A DNA stretch of 64,000 nucleotides, taken from assembly GCA_903813345.2 (NCBI GenBank), contig CAIIXF020000003.1, forward strand, positions 11,112,931-11,176,930, read 5' to 3'. Made by a program: the position numbers and the translations under genes. Origin of the DNA: Owenia fusiformis (taxonomy: Eukaryota > Annelida > Polychaeta > Sabellida > Oweniidae). The notes beneath the pieces were generated by a model. The model did not search any database. It was not told the origin of the DNA and saw only the letters and a list, made by a program, of their open reading frames with translations. Of this stretch, positions 40,801-51,200 are shown piece by piece. How positions within the stretch are numbered: position 1 is the stretch's first letter; the number at the start of each line of letters is the position of its first letter.

Positions 40801-43504
40801 CAGATTGTGATTCTATTCATCCTGGTCACATATACATTCAATGCAATACATATCTAACATTGCATTGTTTCAGATTGTGATTCTATTCATCCTGGTCACA
40901 TGTACATTCAGTGCTATACATATCTAACATTGCATTGTTTCAGATTGTGATTCTATTCATCCTGGTCACATGTATGTACATTCAGTGCTATACATATCTA
41001 ATATTGCATTGTTTCAGATTGTGATTCTATTCATCCTGGTCACATGTACATTCAGTGCTATACATATCTAACATTGCATTGTTTCAGATTGTGATTCTAT
41101 TCATCCTGGTCACATGTACATTCAGTGCAATACATATCTAACATTGCATTGTTTCAGATTGTGATTCTATTCATCCTGGTCACATGTACATTCAGTGCTA
41201 TATATATCTAATATTGCATTGTTTCAGATTGTGATTCTATTCATCCTGGTCACATGTACATTCAGTGCTATATATATCTAACATTGCATTGTTTCAGATT
41301 GTGATTCTATTCATCCTGGTCACATGTACATTCAGTGCTATACATATCTAATATTGCATTGTTTCAGATTGTGATTCTATTCATCCTGGTCACATGTATG
41401 TACATTCAGTGCTATACATATCTAACATTGCATTGTTTCAGATTGTGATTCTATTCATCCTGGTCACATATACATTCAGCGCTATACATATCTAATATTG
41501 CATTGTTTCAGATTGTGATTCTATTCATCCTGGTCAAATGTACATTCAGTGCTATACATATCTAATATTGCATTGTTTCAGATTGTGATTCTATTCATCC
41601 TGGTCACATGTACATTCAGTGCTATACATATCTAACATTGCATTGTTTCAGATTGTGATTCTATTCATCCTGGTCACATATACATTCAGTGCTATACATA
41701 TCTAACATTGCATTGTTTCAGATTGTGATTCTATTCATCCTGGTCACATGTATGTACATTCAGTGCTATACATATCTAACATTGCATTGTTTCAGATTGT
41801 GATTCTATTCATCCTGGTCACATATACATTCAATGCAATACATATCTAATATTGCATTGTTTCAGATTGTGATTCTATTCATCCTGGTCACATATACATT
41901 CAATGCAATACATATCTAATATTGCATTGTTTCAGATTGTGATTCTATTCATCCTGGTCACATATACATTCAATGCAATACATATCTAATATTGCATTGT
42001 TTCAGATTGTGATTCTATTCATCCTGGTCACATATACATTCAATGCAATACATATCTAACATTGCATTGTTTCAGATTGTGATTCTATTCATCCTGGTCA
42101 CATGTATGTACATTCAGTGCTATACATATCTAACATTGCATTGTTTCAGATTGTGATTCTATTCATCCTGGTCACATATACATTCAATGCAATACATATC
42201 TAACATTGCATTGTTTCAGATTGTGATTCTATTCATCCTGGTCACATGTACATTCAGTGCTATACATATCTAACATTGCATTGTTTCAGATTGTGATTCT
42301 ATTCATCCTGGTCAAATGTACATTCAGTGCTATACATATCTAATATTGCATTGTTTCAGATTGTGATTCTATTCATCCTGGTCACATGTACATTCAGTGC
42401 TATACATATCTAACATTGCATTGTTTCAGATTGTGATTCTATGCATCCTGGTCACATATACATTCAGTGCAATACATATCTAACATTGCATTGTTTCAGA
42501 TTGTGATTCTATTCATCCTGGTCACATGTACATTCAGTGCTATACATATCTAACATTGCATTGTTTCAGATTGTGATTCTATTCATCCTGGTCACATATA
42601 CATTCAATGCAATACATATCTAACATTGCATTGTTTCAGATTGTGATTCTATTCATACTGGTCACATGTACATTCAGTGCAATATATATCTAACATTGCA
42701 TTGTTTCAGATTGTGATTCTATGCATCCTGGTCACATGTACATTCAGTGCTATACATATCTAACATTTCATTGTTTCAGATTGTGATTCTATGCATCCTG
42801 GTCACATATACATTCAGTGCTATACATATCTAACATTGCATTGTTTCAGATTGTGATTCTATTCATACTGGTCACATGTACATTCAGCGCTATACATGTC
42901 ATCCTCAATGTGCCAACCAAGAGCCTATTTATGGTGGTCCTTCTCATGTCAGACTTCATGGCACTGGTAAGATATACAGTAACATTGTCAATTAAGTCAA
43001 CATATGCTTTAGGCTCTTCTTGGTAGCTCCCTTGATACCAGGTATCAATTTTAAAATCAAAATGTCAACACTTTCCAGGGAGAGTGTAACTCATGAGTTG
43101 ATTGATATTCATATTCAATGCTAGATGACATTAAAACAAGACATGGATATTGAAATAAGTAAAGGCCTGAACTGCCGTCATTTGGCCTATTAATGTCATG
43201 GTGACATCCTATTTTAATTAAATACACACTTTACATGTATGTGTGTATCTTTATACATGCACTGTATATCCCCTCTAAATTCTTATCATTGTACACATAG
43301 TTCAACTCGCACATTTTTTACTTTCAGCACTTCTTTTTCCTGGTTCGTGATTCTGGGAGTTGGTTAGAGATTGGCACAAGTATCAGCCATTATGTGATCG
43401 TCATGACAATGATTATATTTCTCATGTTGTTACTTGGAATAGCAAAGGTGTTCACAACATTCCAATTTACATGCACTTCAAGGAGGAAATCTCATTTTCA
43501 ATAA
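22855..43504 (+). CDS. PIGN: GPI ethanolamine phosphate transferase 1, complete, 16 exons
   Basis: It adds ethanolamine phosphate to the first mannose of the GPI anchor precursor in the ER. Exons: 22855..23078, 23433..23554, 23699..23797, 25181..25287, 25801..25925, 26346..26476, 26669..26797, 27150..27250, 32439..33410, 33634..33742, 34787..34886, 35192..35279, 35550..35639, 35808..35939, 42850..42966, 43328..43504. They total 2,823 nt or 940 residues (human 931). Residues 3-25 form the N-terminal membrane anchor. The lumenal alkaline-phosphatase-like domain keeps the metal and active-site residues: Asp53 (VADGLRAD), Thr93 ([10 protein letters not shown]), Asp215 and His219 (GIDTNGHSH), Asp263-His264 ([10 protein letters not shown]) and His276. 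The multi-span C-terminal part keeps [16 protein letters not shown] and ends RRKSHFQ. The junction 34886/35192 uses a weak GTCGTA donor; 34899/35199 is an in-frame alternative two residues longer. Confidence 0.96.
24520..24926. mobile_element. Diverged foldback element in a PIGN intron
   Basis: The left arm AAGCCCAAGACTCC...GTGGAATACTCATTCC pairs with the right arm GGAATGAGCATTC (minus strand)...CCAGGGCTT. An inner pair (GCATCCTCC and GGAGGATGTT) continues the palindrome. TTAA lies at both edges, hinting at a TTAA-target superfamily. Confidence 0.55.
28411..29010. repeat. ~180-bp tandem repeats in the left arm of the foldback element
   Basis: Three to four copies of a unit with GGGGTGACCATATCTCAC, AACTTCCAAAATATGGAGC and TGTATGTACTCTTGCT lie in tandem. 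Mirror copies lie in the right arm (about 31,230-31,830). Confidence 0.8.
29813..30041 (+). pseudogene. Unidentified coding-like segment inside the foldback element
   Basis: An open stretch of about 75 codons ending at 30041 follows an acceptor-like CTTCTAG. It has a protein-like composition (for example [18 protein letters not shown] and FIRPPKPPF). I do not recognise the family. It may be the remnant of a protein once encoded by the transposable element. Mirrored Cys-containing stretches near 29,430-29,520 (minus) and 30,740-30,915 (plus) may belong to the same protein. Confidence 0.3.
32439..33410 (+). CDS. PIGN: Unusually long PIGN exon (972 nt)
   Basis: This single open exon encodes 324 residues, from [14 protein letters not shown] through to LHVLFFSQ. 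It covers the region after the catalytic domain and the first group of the C-terminal membrane spans. The other PIGN exons here are 88-224 nt, and the corresponding human region is cut by several introns. Splice borders are normal (TTTGCAG before, GTGAGT after), so this is a working exon in place, not a retrocopy. Confidence 0.93.
33700..34490 (+). repeat. 58-bp minisatellite made of a PIGN exon end plus 5' splice site, 12 copies
   Basis: The exon at 33634..33742 ends ...CATTGCTCAACCAGGG, CTCAGCTGGCTAATTTTAG, then intronic GTAAACATT. Downstream, twelve tandem copies repeat CCATTGCTCAACCAGGG(T/C)CT, GCTGGCTGATTCTAA and GTAAACATTTTACAAGGGCT. Two extra short pieces (GTAAACATTGTCAGCTGGCT) occur near the start. 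About ten units are almost identical, so amplification is recent. Each copy keeps a plausible donor (CTAA|GTAAAC). The last ends at GATTGTTGGTATGG. Confidence 0.95.
36262..42849 (+). repeat. ~70-bp satellite-like array made of a PIGN 3' splice site plus exon start, ~93 copies
   Basis: The true exon at 42850..42966 begins ATTGTGATTCTATTCATACT and continues GGTCACATGTACATTCAGCG. It is preceded by CTAACATTGCATTGTTTCAG. The same block repeats head to tail through 6.5 kb upstream. Each unit has the CTAAC branch-point-like motif, the TTGTTTCAG acceptor and the first ~47 nt of the exon, then goes straight into the next copy. Variants include CACATATACATTCAATGCAA, a +4 form with CATGTATGTACATT, and shorter units with TTCTGATTCTATTAAACTGG near 37,990-38,260. 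Typical 70-bp units read in the PIGN frame hit TAA after about 17 codons. Only the last copy runs into the full exon. Confidence 0.97.
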
Positions 43505-44588
43505 TGTATTTAGAGAAGTCCCATCGTCAGTGGAACAGAGAGAGAGGGGGGGGAGGCCAAGGCGGAAAGGGAAAGGTTAAGTGCCATGATCATAAAGACA
43601 TTCAACACATTTGGTAAAGCTGATACAATTGATGATTGTGCATATAATTTCAAATTAATCCCAATGCTATGTCATATTGATTACAAAATTGAACATAATC
43701 CATGTGAGCCACTTTATAGTTTCACCCTTAAATGTTTATTTACTCTTAATTTTATGTATTACAGTAAGTTTAATTTAAATTAATCTTTTGCCATCTTTAC
43801 AAGATACAATGTATATGCTAGATGTTTTTAGGAAATCAAATTCAGTGTATGTAAAGCTAAAATACAGTATTGGTAAAGGTTTAATAACTGATCTTGAATG
43901 GATGGGACAGCCAGATGAGTTTTGTAGTACTTGATCAATGATCATGTGAATAGGATACTCATGAACATGTTTCGTTTCCCTGTCTGTCAATTAGCTCTAT
44001 ACTGGTGACAAAATCAAGGTGTTATATTATTCATATAACCTTTGGAGCATTTATTTTAACTTAGTTTTATTCTATCCTCTACAATGAAAATGAAGTGGAA
44101 TATGTATACTGTATGTGCAGTGTCATATATTTTGCATTATTATATCATTGCTAGAATTGATGTAATTTTATTGGTTTATATAATATAAAACCATGTGATC
44201 AAAAGTGCCACAGCATATTTCATATTTCCCTCAAGTTTTGGAATGATAAAGACATATGTTATATAGTGTTAAACAAGATACTGTACAATACAATACAATA
44301 CAATACAATACAATACAATACAATACAATACAGTATAGGCTACTGAATTTTATTAAGTGTGTAAAGGAGAACCTTGATTATGTACATATATTTAATGACT
44401 TTTTTAACAATTGTATTTTCATACCGAAATGTCATTTTGCTTGTATAGATCTTTTATGTGCAGAAATACATATACACCGAAAAGTCAAAAGTATTGCTTG
44501 TGTTTAAAAACAAAAGACAAGAACTTAATGATCAAAGCCCTTCCATGACCTACATGTATTATGTATTACCACCAATGCTAATATGATA
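43505..44588. other. PIGN 3' flank and convergent spacer
   Basis: It follows the PIGN stop codon and should contain its 3' untranslated region. No clear AATAAA in a good position was seen near the stop. The stretch includes a G-run (43541-43555) and the microsatellite at 44283-44333. PIGN and RBCK1 are convergent, with stop codons about 1.7 kb apart. Confidence 0.45.
44283..44333. repeat. (AATAC)n microsatellite
   Basis: About ten uninterrupted copies of the pentanucleotide AATAC. A shorter run of the same unit occurs near 7064-7080. Confidence 0.95.
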
Positions 44589-44929
44589 CCGTAAATACAC
44601 TTATTTTGACGTACTTAATTTGACAGATTTGCTCAATTTCAAATATTTGTGGCTATTTAATTTGAAGGATTCAGGACAGAAGTTTAATTTTTGTCTATGT
44701 TTATGTCATTAGGACAGGTATTTACTAAGATGTTTTCTGTATTTCTTTTGGAATAATGTAGAATTGATGACATGTTGACAGGAAAACGGGCCCCAGAAGT
44801 TTAATTTCTGAACTGCATTGGACAAAATTTCTAGACTGAAATTTGATGGATTTTTATTTTGGCAGATTTTCTAAATCCACCATGCTTTCCGTCAAATTAA
44901 AACGGGAGCCAAATTAAGTGTATCTACAG
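44589..44929. mobile_element. Mariner-type MITE
   Basis: The left end CCGTAAATACACTTATTTTG and the right end CAAATTAAGTGTATCTACAG are imperfect inverted repeats bounded by TA. Further inverted AATTTGACGG-like motifs lie inside. 341 bp, non-coding. Confidence 0.6.
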
Positions 44930-45166
44930 TATGTGACATCACAATTACTAGATGAATAAATAATAGACTCTCGGTCTTTATTCCTTAAGTAAAGTTATAT
45001 TAGTTATGCCTCTGTGACCACAAAATATGGCAAAGTCTTGACAATTGTCAATTTTTTTATTTCCTGCTCCTTAAAGTCTCCGGGTTTTCACCAAATATTG
45101 CCCCAGTTCTACTTTCCAAATAGGAGTTTAATATTTCTATTGCAGCAGTCCTGAATATGTAAAATC

Positions 45167-45172
45167 TTTATT
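45167..45172 (-). terminator. Candidate polyadenylation signal for RBCK1
   Basis: AATAAA on the minus strand, about 73 nt past the RBCK1 stop at 45245, suggests a short 3' untranslated region. Confidence 0.5.
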
Positions 45173-45244
45173 TTTCAAAAGTCAAACAGCCTGAAAGCAA
45201 TCATGGTTTCACTGTCTCTCATGTTATCAATTCACTTGTTGATT

Positions 45245-48200
45245 CTAGTGACAATTATTACAATTAGGATGGCACTGTTGCCCAGCAACCCTGCATCTGC
45301 AGCCTCCACTTATATCTCCTGATCCCTGAAACATTATGGAAATGAACTACATATCCTCGTCATATTATGGAAATGAACTACATATCCTCTTCATATTTGT
45401 CAGTAATAATTAGTTTTTTGTGAGTATGCTTATCCAACTTTTAAAAATTGAAAACAAATTAAAATCCGAACAATAGTACTTAATGAAATAAGAGTACTAC
45501 GATTGCTATGCTAAGTAAAGAATTCTAATTTGACTATTTTACACAACTTACCCTGGCATATTTCTTACACAACTCGCCCCGGTCCCCCCCCCCCTTGGAC
45601 TAGTCACCCAGCACATTTAAGGTTTGACATTCCTATCAGTGATATGAACTACTCTGCAAAATATTAGCTTCGAACTCCAATGGACTTTCAGGAATCTCTA
45701 AAATTGCTCAAAACTTTTGAGCAATTCAGAGGTTCCTGAAAGTCTAACCAGCAAATCTTAGAACCCTGATTCGAAGATACCTAAAAGCCTTACCAATAAA
45801 GCTAGAAGCCTGATATTGCACATACCTAACAACCATATTACCACCTCATGTTGTGTGAACTAACTTTGGATATTGAGCTATACTTTCTGAATTATCAGGA
45901 CACAAAGTGGGCATTCTGTACCAGTGACAGGGGGTTGACTGAAAACAAATCGTGGTGGGGGAGGTCTAAACTTTGATTAATTTCAGTAAAATTGTACCAG
46001 GAGACTTGTACCAACCTGGGTCATGAAAATGTGATTTTGACCCATACTTTCAGATTTTAAGACAATTCCAAAAAGGAGGCCATTGGAGTTCGAAGCTAAT
46101 ATTTTGCAGAATAGCTCACATCACTGATAGGAATGAAACCCCAAATGTACTAAATGATCGGGATCTATGTTCCTATCTATTACACACCACACCAGAATTT
46201 ACCCAATTGCATACTGTATTTTGTGAAACATCTAATATCAGCCTTGATTATGTTTTTTCCTTTTGGTTTATATATGAACAGTTATGAATGAGTGAATTTA
46301 GTCACCCGACATATCTCTGTCTTACACAACTTACCCCTGGTCCACATCTACGGCATTTAGTCACCTAGCATATCTCTGTCTTACACAACTTACCCCTGGT
46401 CCCCATCTACAGCCTTTAGTCACCTAGCATATCTCTGTCTTACACAACTTTCCCCTAGTCCCCATCTAGGGCCTTTAGTTACCCAGCATATCTCTGTCTT
46501 ACACAACTTACCCCTGGTCCCCATCTACGGCCTTTAGTCACCTAGCATATCTCTGTCTTACACAACTTACCCCTGGTCCCCATCTACAGCCTTTAGTCAC
46601 CTAGCATATCTCTGTCTTACACAACTTACCCCTGGTCCACATCTACGGCATTTAGTCACCTAGCATATCTCTGTCTTACACAACTTACCCCTGGTCCCCA
46701 TCTACAGCCTTTAGTCACCTAGCATATCTCTGTCTTACACAACTTTCCCCTAGTCCCCATCTAGGGCCTTTAGTTACCCAGCATATCTCTGTCTTACACA
46801 ACTTACCCCTGGTCCCCATCTACGGCCTTTAGTCACCTAGCATATCTCTGTCTTACACAATTTACCCCTGGTCCCCATCTAGGGCCTTTAGTCACCCAAC
46901 ATATCTCTGTCTTACACAACTTACCCCTGGTCCCCATCTTGGGCCTTTAGTCACCTAGCATATCTCTGTCTTACACAACTTACCCCTGGTCCCCATCTTG
47001 GGCCTTTAGTCACCCAGCATATCTCTGTCTTACACAACTTACCCCTGGTCCCCATCTTGGGCCTTTAGTCACCTAGCATATCTCTGTCTTACACAACTTA
47101 CCCCTGGTCCCCATCTTGGGCCTTTAGTCACCAAGCATATCTCTGTCTTACACAAATTACCCCTGGTCCCCATCTAGGGCCTTTAGTTACCCAGCATATC
47201 TCTGTCTTACACAACTTACCCCTGGTCCCCATCTAGGGCCTTTAGTCACCCAGCATATCTCTGTCTTACACATGGAGCATTTTATCCAGTCACATCCATC
47301 TTTCTTCAGGACTACAATCTTGCAGGAAGGGCAGTACATGGCCTCACCAGATGTTATCATATCCTGGAATATTGAGAAAACATTTACCTATTTACATTTA
47401 CACCATGTGACAACCAGCCATATACCCATTAATTTTGTAAATTCATTCAAAGTAAACTAAATGAGCCAACTGCTGCAAAAGTAATGCCAGTAAGACAAAG
47501 GCTAGCCATACTAACCCTCTAGTTTTACACATACCCAGTATTGCACATTATTTCAATAGACCCACATGGATAAACTGCCCTAAAGTTTCTATAACTCTTG
47601 TTAGTGAATGGTGGCCCTGGTTATTTTTTCGCTTGCCAAACGAGCACAAAGTCAAGTTAAATGTTTTAAAACATATCTGACAATTGGAACTTGTATTTTC
47701 AAATTATTTTTATAAAAATATTGGCCAGAGATATGAAATTTGTTTTGCGGGACTCCAATTTGTGATAAAGAGTTCAGGTGGTAATTTATATAAATATCTC
47801 CATGATGCATCGCTTTTGAAGGAACAAATTTTCATTGGCCCAACAAACGAGTCGATTACTCTGAACGCAACGTCTGGAGATTGCAGAGTCAAAGGTTACG
47901 ATCTGTTAATTTCATTGGTCGATGAGTACATCATAACATATGTATAGCATCAAAATTTCAACAAATTCTGATAAAACTAGCGTGAATCTTGACAAAATGA
48001 CATTTTCTCAGCTTCCGATCTTCCATCAGCCCCCAAGCATAGTTATATGATCCAATCTATTCAATAATCATATATTCGTATTGGAGTATTAAATGAGATG
48101 CACCAAGAAGGGATGCTACCAATTTCTGGTATTTCTATGACATTTGACTTGCAGATTCATTTCTTTTACTTAACAAATTCAATTCCTCCCCAGTCGTTGC

Positions 48201-51200
48201 ACCTTCTTTTAAATTTAAACACCATTTTCTCTTACTGAGCTCTCTTACCTGTAGCATTTTCTGTGTTTGTTGGGCTGCTATGTCATTGGCGGCCCTAATC
48301 CTGATATCCTCCTGGTACTGCCTACAATTTATGCCCTTGTGTATTGCCTTACACGTCAGACAATTTTGATTGCCACACACAGGACAATTGAAGAAATTCA
48401 CATCATCTTCATAGATGCACCATCCTTTGCAATCTGCAGTTTTGCAGTGGAAGCTGTGGGTCTCTTGGCCTTCAGCTGTTGCCAGACTCCTTTGGAGGTG
48501 TCTTTCATAGACTCCTGGAGGCACAAGCTGAAATTATGAAAATATTTAAAGTAATAGCTATTAGTAATCCTTTTGGGCAACCCTGCATCCCTTTTAGACA
48601 CATGAGTCCCTTCTGGACACCCCTACGTCCCTTGTAGGTCCATGAATTCCTTTAGAGTCACAAATCCCTTTTAGATACCAGTGTCCCCTTAAAACTCGTG
48701 AATCCCTTTTAAACACTGTGTCCCTTTCAAAAACACCAACTTTTGGTTTTAGAACCAGATATTACTCCAGCCTTAGATTGAAAAATCTCTATGCATCAAT
48801 GAAATGAATAAAATACCTGTTTTATTTCCCGTTCTTGGAGAACACCATTGCAAGCATAATCGTTGTCTTGAAAGGGACAAGTTATCACAGCATCTTCACT
48901 GACTTCTATCATACCTTCTAGGCACTCTCTGCAAAAACAATAATAATGTCCAATCATTTTATATTTAACTTTATTTCCATACATTATATTATCCTAAATA
49001 AGTTCAGATTTTTTATAATGCGAAGAAAGCGCTCAGTGTAGAGAATTTGTTGGGTGCACTGGTGGACCTAAGGACATATGTACCATATGTAGAGTGCCCT
49101 GGTGGACCTTCTGGCACATATACCAGATGTAGAGTGCACTGGTGGACCTTGCAGCACATGTGTACCAGATGTAGGGTGTCCAGGTGGACCTTGGGGCACA
49201 TGTACCATCTGCCCTGGGTGCACTGGTGGACCTTGTGGCACATGTACCATATGCAGGGTGCCCAGGCAGATCGTAGATATGTAGGGTGCACTGGTGGACC
49301 TAAGGGCACATGCAGCATGTGTAATGACCCGAGGGCGCTCCAGGGGAATAACTAACTAACGAGCATAGTGTAACAAGCCAGATAAAGAAATAGAAAGAAA
49401 ATGTGCTTAATTCAATGCCCCACATGGGAATCGAAACTAAGACCCTTGGATCCGAAGTCTGATGCTCTACCGACTGATCTATAAAGGCTTAAGCCACTAC
49501 AGCTGGACTGTAGTAGCAACTTGGTATCAAGGGTCGTTACATATGCAGGGTACACTGGTGGACCTTGTGGCACATGTACCATATGCAGGGTGCACTGGTG
49601 GACCTTGTGGCACATGTACCATATGCAGGGTGCACTGGTGGACCTTGTGGCACATGTACCATATGCAGGGTACACTGGTGGACCTTGTGGCACATGTACT
49701 ATGCAGGGCTGTCCAACTGTCCCACAATTTGCGTATTTGTCTCGCATTTGCTGGAAAATTTGAAGACACACAAATTTTTTTGGGTGACAGAATATGTCAC
49801 GCAAATACGCATTTTACCTGATTATTGTCGTGCAAAAATATTCCTGTACAAAAACTATTGCCGATACAGCACAAAACTTTTCACGCGGATACTGTATGTT
49901 TCACACATTTTCCTCGAAATATTTCGAACCTACCCCACTCAACCTACCTGCAGAATGTATGAAGGCATTCCCTCAGTACAACTCCTTCCCCCTCTTCTAC
50001 TATATTGTAACATATGAGGCACTCGAAGTCTTCTGTGTTTGTTATTAGGTCCCTCTCATCAGTAGAGAGTAACTGGGTTAGATTCTCTTGCTGTTCACGC
50101 AGCTTTTTCTCTTGTCTTGTTATCTCTGCCTTAAATACAAGAGGAAAATACATAGTTGAAACTTTGCCAAATCTCTCAGGCCTTTAGCCAGCCTTTGCCA
50201 AGGGGATGTTAAGCTTTCAAAAATTCAGACCGCCAGTTGTATCTAAAATGAATCGGGTGGTTTTTCATGCATTTTGCTTGCTTTTCTTCTAAAAACACAT
50301 CAGTACACTATAAAACATTTTATTGAATATAGGATTAAACCATATAATCCCAAAAAATATTTCTCATTTTCAAAGGTAATCTGTGGATGAACACCCAGGT
50401 ATTTTTATTTTTCAAACTTCAGAGAGCTGGGAATCACTGATAATCAATGATTATCAATGATAATCACTGATGTTCAATACAGAACGTCAAATAAGTCCCC
50501 CCTGCTTCAGCTAAAACCTTAATAGATGGGACCTTGTGTGATATATCAATTGGAAGCATCTTCCAATGTTAACTCACCAAGTGAATGAAATGAAGAATTG
50601 ATTTCGGAAGCAAAATGAGAAAATTTAAAAACAAACACACAATTATAACATAAATAATTATATCTCTTGTCATTTAACTGATACAAACTATAAAGAACAA
50701 AGTATATGGTCAGATGGTTTAGAGTCGCTAAAATAGTATTTATTTGGTTTTCAAACTGTCTTTGGGGTAATTTTCCCTCATTTTTGTGAGTGACTCAATG
50801 ACTGAGTGGTCCACAACTCATACAAAATGCTGTAGTGTGTACTTGTATGTCTATGTATGGGTGCACATAAAAGAACACAGGGCTCCTTTGAGGAGGGGTT
50901 TCTGGGTTTATCTTCCAGGCTAGTAATTACGTTAATTAAGACCAAATTGTCATTAGACAGTGTGCCATGCTTATAGTAGTCACATACAAAATATGAACAA
51001 AATTGTATGGGTGCACATAAAAGAACTCAGGGCTCCTTTGAGGAGGGGTTTCTGGGTTTATCTTCCAGGCTAGTAATTACGTTAATTAAGACCAAATTGT
51101 CATTAGACAGTGTGCCATGCTTATAGTAGTCACATACAAAATATGAACAAAATTGCTTCACTACTTTTCGAGTTACAGCGAAAATCGTAAAATAGCAAGT

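Noticed and set aside
36262-42849. CRISPR-like regular repeat array
   Set aside because: Units are contiguous with no spacers between them, the host is an animal, and the unit is derived from the adjacent PIGN exon.
36262-42849. A coding tandem repeat (repeated PIGN peptide)
   Set aside because: Typical units have an in-frame TAA when entered at the acceptor, and units have no donor of their own placed to link them in frame.
47684-47947. 87-codon open frame with protein-like composition
   Set aside because: It is intronic to RBCK1 on the opposite strand, with no recognised domain and no splice or neighbour support; kept only as a possibility.
49425-49495. A tRNA gene (Arg-UCG-like)
   Set aside because: The A and B boxes are present but the arms pair poorly and it sits inside a SINE-like element with inverted ends, so it is a derived tRNA relic.
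49047-49821. Several 80-150-codon open frames on both strands
   Set aside because: They translate the 40-bp minisatellite ([14 protein letters not shown]-type repeats) and have no domain or splice support.
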